From contig NZ_CABFLM010000043.1 of NCBI RefSeq assembly GCF_901873365.1, positions 1 through 51,664 of the forward strand: a stretch of 51,664 nucleotides of DNA, in the 5' to 3' direction. This document shows positions 1-7,703 of this stretch, one piece after another. Numbering within the stretch: position 1 is the first letter of the stretch; every line of letters begins with the position of its first letter. The position numbers and the translations under genes are program-made. The notes below the pieces were generated by a model. It made no database searches. It worked only from the letters and a program-made list of their open reading frames with translations, and was not told the DNA's origin. Source of the DNA: an uncultured Aggregatibacter sp. (lineage in GTDB: Bacteria > Pseudomonadota > Gammaproteobacteria > Enterobacterales > Pasteurellaceae).

Positions 1-2
1 TT

Positions 3-1025
3 GTTGATCATTTGAATGAAACATTTAAACTTTACTTTCCTACTATAAGTATTGGTTTTGGATATTATCCTGAAATAACCGGAAGAATATTCCTAATAAA
101 TTTAGATTATAGCAATATTAATAATCTTATTTATTTATGGTTTTTAGATAAAAAGAAAATCGATTTTGGTTTAAGAATATCATTAATTGAAGAGGATATG
201 ATAAATCAATATAAATTAGATTTTGCAGATTCCTATGATATACAATTCAAGCTATCAAAAAATCAAGGATTGATTGATGTTGAGTTCTTTTCTAAAAACA
301 TAAGCGAAGATAGATTTGATATTGCATTTGTAATTATTCGATTTGTTTTAGGTGAATGGAGTATGTACAGCAAAATAAATTCAATAAGAATGTTAGAGTA
401 CATTCCAGAAAATCCTATACCTCTATCTAAACTATACGATACATTTAATAATATATGGATTAATGAGCTAGGACATTCTGGCAAAAATGAAGGATATCAT
501 TTTGATAGATATCTTCTCCCAGCATTATCAGGTGAAGAGGTAGGGATAATGAATGGCTTTATCCCTATGCGAAATAAGTTGGCAAATCACTTAGTTGGCT
601 CTATTGATTATCCGTTTTCTTTTTTTATGTTTGTAATATTAGAGAATGGGTACAATGAAGATGAGATCGATACATTTGAAAGTTTCATTTTTGATATCTA
701 TAAAAAAGGTGAAGGGGTTATAACTGTAAGAACAAGGCAGCCAAGTGAAAATAGATATAGTGTATACGGATATTGTGCTCGTCCTGGATTAATTTATAAA
801 CATCTTACATCATTATTAAAAAACTACCCAAATTTTAATTCTGAAACAAATATATTATTTGATCAGAACTGGTATGGTTACCGACATTGGGTATTAGATA
901 AGAACATAAGGATGGATTTATCTGAGATAAATGAATTAATAACTTCATCTAAACAAAATTCTACTGAACAACCAATCAATAAACAGCCCAAAAAATCATT
1001 TTTTCAAAGATTATTTAAGCGATAA
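3..1025 (+). CDS. Hypothetical protein, AT-rich, 5' end outside the window
   Basis: I do not recognise this protein and assign no function. The frame is open to the left edge, and the first possible start (TTG at 12) has no ribosome binding site, so the gene probably begins outside the window. About 337 residues are visible. They are rich in Ile, Asn, Tyr and Phe, with many aromatic residues, no clear signal peptide and no convincing membrane segment. The C-terminus is a basic tail (KKSFFQRLFKR) after an Asn/Gln/Lys-rich linker. Base composition is far more A+T-rich than the neighbouring housekeeping genes, which suggests acquired DNA. A terminator follows immediately. An immunity or accessory protein of a polymorphic toxin locus is possible, but this is only a guess from composition. 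Confidence 0.6.
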   Translation, partial: VDHLNETFKLYFPTISIGFGYYPEITGRIFLINLDYSNINNLIYLWFLDKKKIDFGLRISLIEEDMINQYKLDFADSYDIQFKLSKNQGLIDVEFFSKNISEDRFDIAFVIIRFVLGEWSMYSKINSIRMLEYIPENPIPLSKLYDTFNNIWINELGHSGKNEGYHFDRYLLPALSGEEVGIMNGFIPMRNKLANHLVGSIDYPFSFFMFVILENGYNEDEIDTFESFIFDIYKKGEGVITVRTRQPSENRYSVYGYCARPGLIYKHLTSLLKNYPNFNSETNILFDQNWYGYRHWVLDKNIRMDLSEINELITSSKQNSTEQPINKQPKKSFFQRLFKR

Positions 1026-1027
1026 AG

Positions 1028-1064
1028 AAAAGCCATTTAGTGAACGCTAAATGGCTTTTTTTAT
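1028..1064 (+). terminator. Rho-independent terminator of the AT-rich hypothetical gene
   Basis: An inverted repeat AAAGCCATTTAG / CTAAATGGCTTT with a 6-nt loop is followed by a run of T, a few bases after the stop codon at 1023-1025. It closes the AT-rich gene and separates it from the convergent ruvX gene. A DNA uptake core AAGTGCGGT lies just beyond at 1077-1085. Confidence 0.85.
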
Positions 1065-1102
1065 CTATCAACCTCAAAGTGCGGTCGCTTTTTTATGTGT
1101 TT

Positions 1103-1531
1103 TCAACGTAGTTCTTCACTGTGTTGTTCAAACCAGCTTTCTAAAATTAAGCAGGCGGAAATGCCATCCACTTTGCTTTTATTTAAAGCTCGATAACCGC
1201 CGCGGCTGAAAATTTCACTGCGAGCTTCCGTGGTTGTGAGGCGTTCATCCTGTAATTCCACCGGTAAATTAAAGCGTCCATTCAAGCGATTGGCAAATTT
1301 TTTGGCGCGTAAGGTCAGTTCTTGTTCGGTGCCATCCATATTCAGCGGTAAACCAACAACTAATCGTGCCGGCTGCCATTCTTTGATGACTTTACCGATA
1401 GCATCCCAATCAGGAATGCCGTCTTGTGCTTTAAATGCCGGCAACGACTGTGCTGTGCCGGTGATGCTTTGCCCCACTGCACAACCAATGCTTTTTGTGC
1501 CGAAATCAAAGGCTAAAACCGTAATGCCCAT
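1103..1531 (-). CDS. ruvX: RuvX/YqgF, putative pre-16S rRNA nuclease
   Basis: This is a YqgF-family RNase H-fold nuclease of about 142 residues, linked in Escherichia coli to maturation of the 16S rRNA 5' end. The N-terminus carries the family's DFGTKSIG motif around residues 8-15, with the acidic metal ligand. A second conserved block, VVGLPLNMDGTEQ, lies near residue 60, and DERLTT lies near residue 97. I chose the ATG at 1529-1531 rather than the TTG two codons upstream, because it overlaps the yqgE stop as TAATG. That overlap indicates translational coupling. The gene is last in the rsmE-yqgE-ruvX operon. Confidence 0.93.
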   Translation of the reverse strand: MGITVLAFDFGTKSIGCAVGQSITGTAQSLPAFKAQDGIPDWDAIGKVIKEWQPARLVVGLPLNMDGTEQELTLRAKKFANRLNGRFNLPVELQDERLTTTEARSEIFSRGGYRALNKSKVDGISACLILESWFEQHSEELR

Positions 1532-2091
1532 TAACAATGTCCTACTTGGCCGACAAAATTATACATATCAATGCCGAGCAATTGATTGGCCGCCAACCAG
1601 CGTTGATCGCATGGTAAATCAAACAGGATTTGTTCCGTTGCCGGCACGACCAGCCAAGAATCATGGGCGATTTCTTGCTCTAACTGATTGGCTTCCCAAC
1701 TGGCACAACCTAAAGCAACCAAATATTTCTCCGGTTCTTCAGGAGTGCCGAACGTATCCACCACATCGGCAGAGGTTGTCAGGACAAGATTATCATTCAC
1801 CTTATAACTGTGATTAAATACTTTTGGAACAGGCGTATGCAAAATGAAACCACGATCAACGTTCACCGGCCCACCGGCAAGCACCAATTTATTGTTATAA
1901 GTGCGGTCGGTTACCATCATGAAATTCATTTTTGCACTCAGTTCTGCAATGCTTAAATCGGTGGGTTGATTAATCACCAATCCCATAGACCCTTTTTCAT
2001 TATGCTCACAAATATAAATGACCGTCCGATAAAAATAACTATCCTCTAAATTTGGCATGGCAATGAGCAAATGATCTTGCAAATCCATCAT
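1531..2091 (-). CDS. yqgE: YqgE/AlgH family protein
   Basis: This 186-residue protein of the UPF0301 (YqgE/AlgH) family is typical in length and begins MMDLQDHLLIAMPNL, with either Met plausible as the start. Conserved family features are visible: the central GSMGLVINQPTDLSI stretch and LVLAGGPVNVDRGF. The biochemical role of the family is not established. AlgH was named for an effect on alginate in Pseudomonas, but there is no alginate context here. It overlaps rsmE upstream by 4 nt and ruvX downstream by 1 nt, so the three genes are surely cotranscribed and coupled. Confidence 0.93.
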   Translation of the reverse strand: MMDLQDHLLIAMPNLEDSYFYRTVIYICEHNEKGSMGLVINQPTDLSIAELSAKMNFMMVTDRTYNNKLVLAGGPVNVDRGFILHTPVPKVFNHSYKVNDNLVLTTSADVVDTFGTPEEPEKYLVALGCASWEANQLEQEIAHDSWLVVPATEQILFDLPCDQRWLAANQLLGIDMYNFVGQVGHC

Positions 2092-2831
2092 AATATTTCC
2101 CCTAAATCACCAAAACAGACTTGTAATGCGGTTATCGCCGCCATCGCTGCTGTTTCGGTGCGTAATACTCGCTTTCCTAATAACACTTCCACAAAACCTT
2201 GTTGTTCGGTTTGTGCAATTTCTTGCGCTGATAAGCCACCTTCAGAACCAATTAATAAGCGCACGCCGGCAGTGGGTATCGTTGGCAATGTGCGAATGGA
2301 ATGTGTTGCTCTCGGATGAAGATTTAATTTCAGTGCGCCATCTTGTTCGGCGCACCATTGTTGTAATTTCATTAATGGGCGAATTTCCGGAATTTTATTC
2401 CGGCCGCATTGTTCACAAGCCGCAATGGCAATTTTTTGCCATTGTTGGATTTTTTTCTCCATACGATCACCGTCTAATTTCACGCCACAACGTTCCGACC
2501 ACAGCGGTGTAATCACGTTCACACCTAATTCGACGGATTTTTGAATAGTAAATTCCATGCGTTCGCCACGCGAAATCACTTGCCCAAGATGAATAAACAA
2601 TGGGCTTTCCCGATCGTCAAATTGCCGGCTTAAAATTTCTACATCGATGCTTTTTTTACTCACCTGCGTAATCATTGCTTGGTATGTTTGGTTACTGCCA
2701 TCAAAAAGTTCGAGATGGTCGCCGGGTTGCATACGCAAAACACGCCCCACATGATTTGCACCGTCTTCAGACAAAGTGCAAAAAGTGAGATGATTCAACG
2801 ATGTAGGATGATAAATTCTAGGTACTCGCAT
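2088..2831 (-). CDS. rsmE: RsmE, 16S rRNA m3U1498 methyltransferase
   Basis: RsmE methylates N3 of U1498 in 16S rRNA within assembled 30S subunits, using S-adenosylmethionine. The 247-residue length is normal. A PUA-like N-terminal domain (residues 1-70, starting MRVPRIYHP) precedes a SPOUT methyltransferase domain. The trefoil-knot cofactor loop is visible as LLIGSEGGLSAQE near residues 195-207, with the C-terminal VLRTETA motif that follows. It is the first gene of the rsmE-yqgE-ruvX operon, and its stop overlaps the yqgE start. Confidence 0.95.
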   Translation of the reverse strand: MRVPRIYHPTSLNHLTFCTLSEDGANHVGRVLRMQPGDHLELFDGSNQTYQAMITQVSKKSIDVEILSRQFDDRESPLFIHLGQVISRGERMEFTIQKSVELGVNVITPLWSERCGVKLDGDRMEKKIQQWQKIAIAACEQCGRNKIPEIRPLMKLQQWCAEQDGALKLNLHPRATHSIRTLPTIPTAGVRLLIGSEGGLSAQEIAQTEQQGFVEVLLGKRVLRTETAAMAAITALQVCFGDLGEIL

Positions 2832-2902
2832 AATAGAACATTAACTAAAAATCATGGTTCTATCATAACAGAAAAGAAGAGGGCAAAGAGAGAAATGAGA
2901 AA

Positions 2903-3220
2903 TTAATATTCCCATTTGGTCGGATCAATACCTAACTCACGCATAATCACTTTCGCTTCTTCAGGAATTTCATCGCTGCGCTCTTTGAGCAAATCCTCAT
3001 CTGTTGGCAAAGGCTGGCCGGTAAAGGCGTGTAAGAAAGCTTCACAAAGCAATTCACTGTTTGTTGCGTGGCGTAAATTACGAATTTGGCGACGAGTGCG
3101 TTCATTTGTCAAAATTTCAAGCACTTTAATTGGAATGGAAACCGTAATTTTTTTCACTTGTTCGCTTTTTTTGCCATGTTCTGCATAAGGGCTAATGTAT
3201 TGTCCGTTCCAATTCGCCAT
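2903..3220 (-). CDS. metJ: MetJ, methionine regulon repressor
   Basis: MetJ is the ribbon-helix-helix repressor that binds tandem 8-bp met boxes with S-adenosylmethionine as corepressor. The natural start is the ATG at 3218-3220 (MANWNGQYISPYAEHGKKSE), giving 105 residues, the usual family length. An in-frame extension upstream to 3286 is hydrophobic and not part of the family. The DNA-binding beta-strand KKITVSIPIKVLEILT is at about residues 22-37, and the RxxRQxxNLRHATNSELLCEAF helices follow. The gene is divergent from zapB. The 316-bp gap upstream contains met-box-like sequence, which suggests autoregulation. Confidence 0.96.
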   Translation of the reverse strand: MANWNGQYISPYAEHGKKSEQVKKITVSIPIKVLEILTNERTRRQIRNLRHATNSELLCEAFLHAFTGQPLPTDEDLLKERSDEIPEEAKVIMRELGIDPTKWEY

Positions 3221-3536
3221 AATTGATTCCTGAAATAACCTTAGTAATTGTCTCAATATTCTAATAAAAAAGAATAAAAATAACAATCTAGCCGTGAAGA
3301 CTGCTAGATTTCCATGGATGCGTCTGCCCTAGACGGACTGACGTCTTCATCAACTCAAAAGTGCGGTCAGTTTTTTCAAAGTTTTTTCTGCCTCATGGCG
3401 AATTTTTAAGTAAATTCCCTTTAAGGAGGACGACTACCCCCATGAATTAACAGATAATGCGATTCTTTGCTTTAATAAAATCAATTAAATCGGTAGAATA
3501 CCTCTACTTTTTATCCATTTTTTAGAGGAAATCACT
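3221..3536. other. metJ-zapB divergent intergenic region
   Basis: This 316-bp gap holds the candidate met boxes, an inverted repeat AATCTAG/CTAGATT (3285-3310), a DNA uptake core at 3359-3367, and a strong AAGGAGG at 3423-3429. Twelve bases after that Shine-Dalgarno-like sequence is a two-codon frame, ATG AAT TAA (3442-3450). A TAGAAT at 3494-3499 may be the zapB -10 element, though no good -35 accompanies it. No RNA gene is recognisable. Confidence 0.5.
3298..3346 (-). promoter_or_regulatory. Candidate MetJ operator (met boxes)
   Basis: Several 8-mers resembling the met box AGACGTCT lie upstream of metJ. TGACGTCT at 3339-3346 matches 7/8 and directly abuts AGACGGAC at 3331-3338 (5/8). Further 6/8 matches are ATGCGTCT (3318-3325) and AGACTGCT (3298-3305), but they are out of the 8-bp phase. 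MetJ is known to bind tandem 8-bp boxes cooperatively. The position just upstream of metJ fits autoregulation. The call is inferred from motif matching only. Confidence 0.45.
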
Positions 3537-3755
3537 ATGTCATTAGAAGTTTTAGATCAGTTAGAAAACAAAATTAAACAAGCCGTTGAAACCATTCAAC
3601 TCCTTCAACTCGAAGTGGATGAATTAAAAGAAAAAAACGGCAGATCACAACAAGAAAACGATGCATTACGCAGTGAAAACGAACAATTAAGAAGCGAACA
3701 TCAAAATATTCAAGAACGTTTACGCTCACTTTTAGGCATCACTGACAGTATCTAA
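3537..3755 (+). CDS. zapB: ZapB, cell division coiled-coil protein
   Basis: ZapB is a small cytoplasmic coiled-coil protein that joins the Z-ring through ZapA and stimulates its assembly. The 72 residues are almost wholly heptad-patterned coiled coil (LEVLDQLENKIKQAVETIQLL, then repeated Glu/Gln/Asn-rich heptads), with no membrane segment or signal. Length and sequence match the family. A ribosome binding site (AGAGGA) precedes the ATG. A terminator follows within 20 bp. In gammaproteobacteria the gene is not usually tied to oriC functionally; here it simply precedes mioC. Confidence 0.93.
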   Translation: MSLEVLDQLENKIKQAVETIQLLQLEVDELKEKNGRSQQENDALRSENEQLRSEHQNIQERLRSLLGITDSI

Positions 3756-3772
3756 TGATTCTTTATTAAACC

Positions 3773-3803
3773 AAGGCTTAGTTAATCTAAGCCTTCTTTT
3801 TTG
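3773..3803 (+). terminator. zapB terminator abutting the mioC ribosome binding site
   Basis: The hairpin AAGGCTTAG / CTAAGCCTT (3773-3781 and 3787-3795, 5-nt loop) is followed by a T-rich tract to 3802. The mioC Shine-Dalgarno GGGAGA starts at 3803, directly after the T-run. Readthrough transcripts would therefore carry mioC, while terminated ones would end just before its ribosome binding site. Confidence 0.85.
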
Positions 3804-3812
3804 GGAGAAAAA

Positions 3813-4256
3813 ATGCAACCTCACATTTGCTTAATCACCGGCAGCACTTTAGGCGGTGCCGAATATGTTGCCGAACACATAGAAAGCCGATTACAACAAC
3901 AAGGTTTCAGTACTGAATTGCACCACGGCCCGGCATTAAATGATGTAATCAATGAAAAATTATGGCTAGTGGTGACTTCCACCCATGGCGCAGGCGAATT
4001 ACCGGATAACCTCAAACCGTTATTTGAAGCTCTGGATGCAAGTGATAATGACCTTTCCCACTTAAGATTTGCGGTGATCGGTTTAGGAAATTCTGATTAC
4101 GACACCTTTTGCTTTGCCGTGGACAAAGTAGAACAAAGTTTGTTGGCAAAAAGTGCGGTCAAAATAACCGATGCTTTACGCATTGACGTCTTAACAGAAT
4201 CTGATCAAGAACAGTGCGCAGAAGACTGGTTACCTAATTTTACGCATAATATTTAA
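3813..4256 (+). CDS. mioC: MioC, flavodoxin-like protein
   Basis: MioC is an FMN-binding flavodoxin-domain protein of about 147 residues. In E. coli it has been linked to biotin synthase electron transfer, and its gene flanks oriC. The FMN phosphate-binding loop TGSTLGGAEYVAE is at residues 8-20, and the later loop STHGAGELPDN and GLGNSDYDTFC stretch provide the isoalloxazine contacts. I took the ATG at 3813 rather than the TTG at 3801, because GGGAGA sits correctly before it. A DNA uptake core is inside the gene at 4151-4159. Its stop is followed directly by oriC, the classic arrangement. Confidence 0.94.
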   Translation: MQPHICLITGSTLGGAEYVAEHIESRLQQQGFSTELHHGPALNDVINEKLWLVVTSTHGAGELPDNLKPLFEALDASDNDLSHLRFAVIGLGNSDYDTFCFAVDKVEQSLLAKSAVKITDALRIDVLTESDQEQCAEDWLPNFTHNI

Positions 4257-4673
4257 TCAATAAAAAAGCAAACAGCGTGTGGATAACTTCGTTAATTATT
4301 GTTAAAAATCTGTTTTTATGTAATGAATAAATTCTGATGCTAATCAACCTGTGGATAAATAAGGAAGTTATACACAAGAATTAACGGTATTGATCGGGAA
4401 GATCTTAACACGTTTGAAAATGATCTATGCATTTCATTTACAACGTAAAAACGATCTTATTCAACGGTTTTGATGATCCTTATAATAGTAATAATAAAAG
4501 ATCTCTATATAAAGATCTTATTTCTTATTAGCGAAGATCCTTCTCCCGATCCCTCTTTTTTCTTTCACTGAAACGCATCTTTTAACCACCTAAGATTTTC
4601 AGTAAAATAGCGACCAATTTTTTCAAGGATCAACAGATCCGTACCTCATTTAAAATAGAGATCATTCATAATC
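4257..4673. other. oriC: oriC, chromosomal replication origin
   Basis: The gap between mioC and mnmG has the features of a gammaproteobacterial oriC. It contains 12 GATC Dam/SeqA sites (4392, 4401, 4422, 4453, 4475, 4500, 4514, 4536, 4548, 4628, 4636, 4660), against one or two expected by chance. DnaA boxes lie on the mioC side, and an AT-rich stretch with GATCT-led 13-mer-like sequence (about 4440-4530, for example GATCTTATTTCTT at 4514) lies on the mnmG side. This is the same polarity as in E. coli, where the unwinding element faces mnmG. No ORF of note is present. Confidence 0.95.
4278..4376. promoter_or_regulatory. DnaA box cluster in oriC
   Basis: Two perfect DnaA boxes in the complement orientation (TGTGGATAA at 4278-4286 and 4350-4358) are accompanied by an 8/9 box in the forward orientation (TTATACACA at 4368-4376). 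The last two are 9 bp apart and face each other. They sit next to mioC and away from the AT-rich unwinding side. Weaker boxes probably exist further right but I cannot call them by eye. Confidence 0.9.
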
Positions 4674-6563
4674 ATGTTTTACACTGAAACCTATGATGTC
4701 ATCGTGATCGGTGGCGGTCATGCAGGAACAGAAGCCGCATTGGCACCTGCACGTATGGGATTAAAAACCCTATTACTTACGCATAATGTAGATACTCTCG
4801 GACAAATGTCTTGTAACCCGGCGATTGGCGGAATTGGCAAAGGGCATTTAGTAAAAGAAGTGGATGCCATGGGCGGATTAATGGCGCATGCCGCCGATAA
4901 AGCCGGTATTCAATTTCGTACATTAAACAGCAGTAAAGGCCCGGCCGTACGCGCAACACGTGCGCAAGCGGATCGTGTGTTATATCGTCAAGCCGTCAGA
5001 ATCGCCCTTGAAAATCAACCGAATTTAGATATTTTCCAACAAGAAGCCACGGATATCTTAATTGAACAAGATCGTGTAACCGGTGTTACAACGAAAATGG
5101 GGCTTACGTTTCATGCAAAATCTGTGATCTTAACTGCCGGCACCTTCTTAGCCGGTAAGATTCATATTGGTTTACAAAATTATGAAGGGGGACGTGCAGG
5201 TGATCCGGCTTCGGTAACCCTCTCTCATCGTTTAAGAGATCTTGGTTTACGTGTGGATCGCTTAAAAACCGGAACACCGCCACGTATTGATGCACGTACG
5301 ATCAATTTTGAAGTCTTAGCTAAACAACATGGCGATGCAGTATTGCCGGTGTTCTCTTTTATGGGATCCGTTTCTGATCACCCGCAACAAATTCCTTGTT
5401 ATATCACCCACACCAACGAACAAACCCATGATGTGATCCGTAATAACTTGGATCGTAGCCCGATGTATACCGGTGTCATTGAAGGGATCGGGCCACGTTA
5501 TTGTCCATCGATCGAAGATAAAGTAATGCGCTTTGCGGATCGTAATTCGCACCAAATTTATTTAGAACCAGAAGGCTTAACCAGCAATGAAGTGTATCCG
5601 AATGGGATTTCAACCAGTTTACCTTTTGACGTGCAAATGGGTATCGTCAATTCCATGAAAGGGTTGGAAAATGCCCGCATTGTGAAACCGGGTTATGCCA
5701 TTGAATATGATTATTTTGATCCACGTGATTTAAAACCGACCTTAGAAACCAAATCCATTCAAGGTTTATTCTTTGCCGGTCAAATTAATGGTACGACCGG
5801 TTATGAAGAAGCAGCAGCACAAGGCTTATTGGCTGGGATTAATGCTGGTCTTTACGTACAAGAGAAAGAAGCCTGGTTTCCGCGCCGTGATCAAGCTTAC
5901 ACCGGTGTGTTGGTGGATGACCTTTGTACATTAGGAACAAAAGAACCCTATCGCGTGTTTACCTCTCGTGCGGAATACCGTTTGTTATTGCGTGAAGATA
6001 ATGCCGATATTCGTTTAACGCCAATTGCCCATGAATTAGGATTAATTGATGACGCACGCTGGGCTCGTTTTAACCAAAAAATGGAAAATATTGAGCAAGA
6101 GCGTCAACGCTTACGCAGTATTTGGTTACATCCACGTTCTGAATACCTAGAAGAAGCCAATAAAGTATTGAATAGTCCATTAGTGCGTGAAGCCAGTGGT
6201 GAAGATTTATTACGCCGTCCGGAAATGACTTACGATATTTTGACTTCCTTAACGCCATATCAACCGGCAATGGAAGATAAAGAAGCGGTAGAACAAGTAG
6301 AAATCGCCATTAAATATCAAGGCTATATAGAGCATCAACAAGAGGAAATCGAAAAACAAAAACGCCACGAAAATACAGCTATTCCGGCTCACTTTGATTA
6401 CAGCAAAGTTTCCGGTTTATCCAACGAAGTGCGGGCAAAATTGGAACAACATCGTCCGGTATCTATCGGACAAGCGAGCCGTATTTCCGGTATTACGCCG
6501 GCAGCGATTTCCATCATTCTGGTGAATTTGAAAAAGCAAGGCATGCTAAAACGTGGTGAATAA
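4674..6563 (+). CDS. mnmG: MnmG (GidA), tRNA 5-carboxymethylaminomethyluridine synthesis enzyme
   Basis: MnmG works with MnmE to install the cmnm5 group at the wobble uridine of certain tRNAs, using FAD, NADH and methylene-tetrahydrofolate. The 629-residue length is typical. The FAD-binding Rossmann motif VIGGGHAGTEAA is at residues 11-22. The family signature GGIGKGHLVKEVDAMGG follows around residue 52, and the second signature block CPSIEDKV lies near residue 280. A helical C-terminal domain for MnmE contact ends the protein. The gene directly follows oriC, and its stop overlaps the rsmG start (TAATG), so the pair are coupled. Confidence 0.97.
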   Translation: MFYTETYDVIVIGGGHAGTEAALAPARMGLKTLLLTHNVDTLGQMSCNPAIGGIGKGHLVKEVDAMGGLMAHAADKAGIQFRTLNSSKGPAVRATRAQADRVLYRQAVRIALENQPNLDIFQQEATDILIEQDRVTGVTTKMGLTFHAKSVILTAGTFLAGKIHIGLQNYEGGRAGDPASVTLSHRLRDLGLRVDRLKTGTPPRIDARTINFEVLAKQHGDAVLPVFSFMGSVSDHPQQIPCYITHTNEQTHDVIRNNLDRSPMYTGVIEGIGPRYCPSIEDKVMRFADRNSHQIYLEPEGLTSNEVYPNGISTSLPFDVQMGIVNSMKGLENARIVKPGYAIEYDYFDPRDLKPTLETKSIQGLFFAGQINGTTGYEEAAAQGLLAGINAGLYVQEKEAWFPRRDQAYTGVLVDDLCTLGTKEPYRVFTSRAEYRLLLREDNADIRLTPIAHELGLIDDARWARFNQKMENIEQERQRLRSIWLHPRSEYLEEANKVLNSPLVREASGEDLLRRPEMTYDILTSLTPYQPAMEDKEAVEQVEIAIKYQGYIEHQQEEIEKQKRHENTAIPAHFDYSKVSGLSNEVRAKLEQHRPVSIGQASRISGITPAAISIILVNLKKQGMLKRGE

Positions 6564-7195
6564 TGACTAATTTAGAACTTCAATTAACGGATAAGCTAAA
6601 AACATTGTTAAAACAGACCGCACTTTCTGTGACAGAACAACAGCAACAACAGTTAGTGAAGCTGGTTTTGCTGCTGAATAAATGGAACAAGGCTTATAAT
6701 CTAACGTCTGTGCGTGATCCGCAGGAAATGATGGTTAAACATATTTTGGACAGTCTTGTGGTGAGCCCTTATTTACAAGGTGATCGTTTTATTGATGTCG
6801 GTACCGGCCCGGGCTTGCCCGGCTTGCCTTTAGCTATCATTAATCCGCAAAAACAATTTGTTTTGTTAGATAGCTTGGGTAAACGGATCAGTTTTATTCG
6901 CAATGCAGTATGTGAGTTAGAGCTTACCAATGTTGAAGCAGTGTTGAGTCGCGCGGAAGAATATCAACCCGATCACCAATTTGACGGGGTATTAAGTCGT
7001 GCTTTTGCCTCGTTAAAGGAGATGACCGACTGGTGCCATCATTTACCGAAAAAAGAGGGGCATTTTTATGCCTTAAAAGGCCTCTATCACGATGAGGAAG
7101 TTCAAGCCTTAGAGGGGAAATTTATGGTTAAAGAGGTGATTAAACTCCATGTTCCTGAGCTTGTAGGTGAACGACATTTAATCATTCTGCATTAA
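6563..7195 (+). CDS. rsmG: RsmG (GidB), 16S rRNA m7G527 methyltransferase
   Basis: RsmG methylates N7 of G527 in 16S rRNA using S-adenosylmethionine; loss of the enzyme gives low-level streptomycin resistance in several bacteria. The 210 residues match the family. The Rossmann-fold cofactor loop DVGTGPGLPGLPLAI is at about residues 77-91, preceded by the conserved KWNKAYNLTSVRDP segment near residue 41. The second half contains the LSRAFASL motif. Its ATG overlaps the mnmG stop. A DNA uptake core is inside the gene at 6617-6625. Confidence 0.96.
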   Translation: MTNLELQLTDKLKTLLKQTALSVTEQQQQQLVKLVLLLNKWNKAYNLTSVRDPQEMMVKHILDSLVVSPYLQGDRFIDVGTGPGLPGLPLAIINPQKQFVLLDSLGKRISFIRNAVCELELTNVEAVLSRAEEYQPDHQFDGVLSRAFASLKEMTDWCHHLPKKEGHFYALKGLYHDEEVQALEGKFMVKEVIKLHVPELVGERHLIILH

Positions 7196-7241
7196 ATTTC
7201 TAAAAGTGTGATTTATTTAACAGTTTTTCCCCTTTTTTAAG

Positions 7242-7269
7242 TTGAATCTCTCTGTGCTAAATGTATAAT
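7242..7269 (+). promoter_or_regulatory. Sigma70-type promoter of the atp operon
   Basis: TTGAAT (7242-7247) and a perfect TATAAT (7264-7269) are separated by 16 bp, about 32 bp upstream of the atpI start. It is the best sigma70-type match in the window outside the CRP-, MerR- and sigma32-like promoters, and it suits a strongly expressed operon. It lies after the rsmG stop, so the atp genes need not depend on readthrough from mnmG-rsmG. Confidence 0.75.
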
Positions 7270-7301
7270 TAGCCAGTTTTTGCATACTAAAAAATAATGT
7301 G

Positions 7302-7676
7302 ATGTCTAGGGTTTTAACGCAAGCGAAACATTGTTACCAAAAATCAATATGGATTGAAATGGGGATTTTACTCATTATCGGTGCGTTAATTTCACTTTGG
7401 CAGTGGGAAAGTGCGGTTGATTTCTGTCTTGGATTTTTCTGTGCTTTTCTGCCTTTTTGTGCTTTTGTGTATCTTATTTTTTATCGTAAACAGCATTTAT
7501 CAACAAAATTGACCGCACTTTATCGTGGGGAAGCGGTAAAGTTTGCATTAACGATACTATGTATTATTGCTGCGTTTAAAGGATTTCATGTAAGTGAATT
7601 CATTTTATTTTTTGCAGGTTTTTTCGTGGCATTAGTGTTGAACAATGTCGTTCCATTTTTGCTGAACAGGTCTTAA
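7302..7676 (+). CDS. atpI: AtpI, ATP synthase accessory subunit I
   Basis: AtpI is a small inner-membrane protein encoded first in many atp operons, proposed to help c-ring assembly. About 124 residues are predicted, with four hydrophobic segments (roughly residues 20-38, 42-62, 75-92 and 97-118), which fits the family. I prefer the ATG at 7302 to the GTG one codon upstream. Two uptake cores of opposite orientation lie inside it (7409-7417 and 7513-7521), an unusual density for such a short gene. It is followed by atpB after 27 bp. Confidence 0.85.
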   Translation: MSRVLTQAKHCYQKSIWIEMGILLIIGALISLWQWESAVDFCLGFFCAFLPFCAFVYLIFYRKQHLSTKLTALYRGEAVKFALTILCIIAAFKGFHVSEFILFFAGFFVALVLNNVVPFLLNRS

Positions 7677-7703
7677 TTTTAAGTTCTATATAAAGGGTCA
7701 ACT

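Noticed and set aside
3221..3286. N-terminal extension of MetJ
   Set aside because: In frame but hydrophobic and absent from the family; the conserved start is the ATG at 3218-3220.
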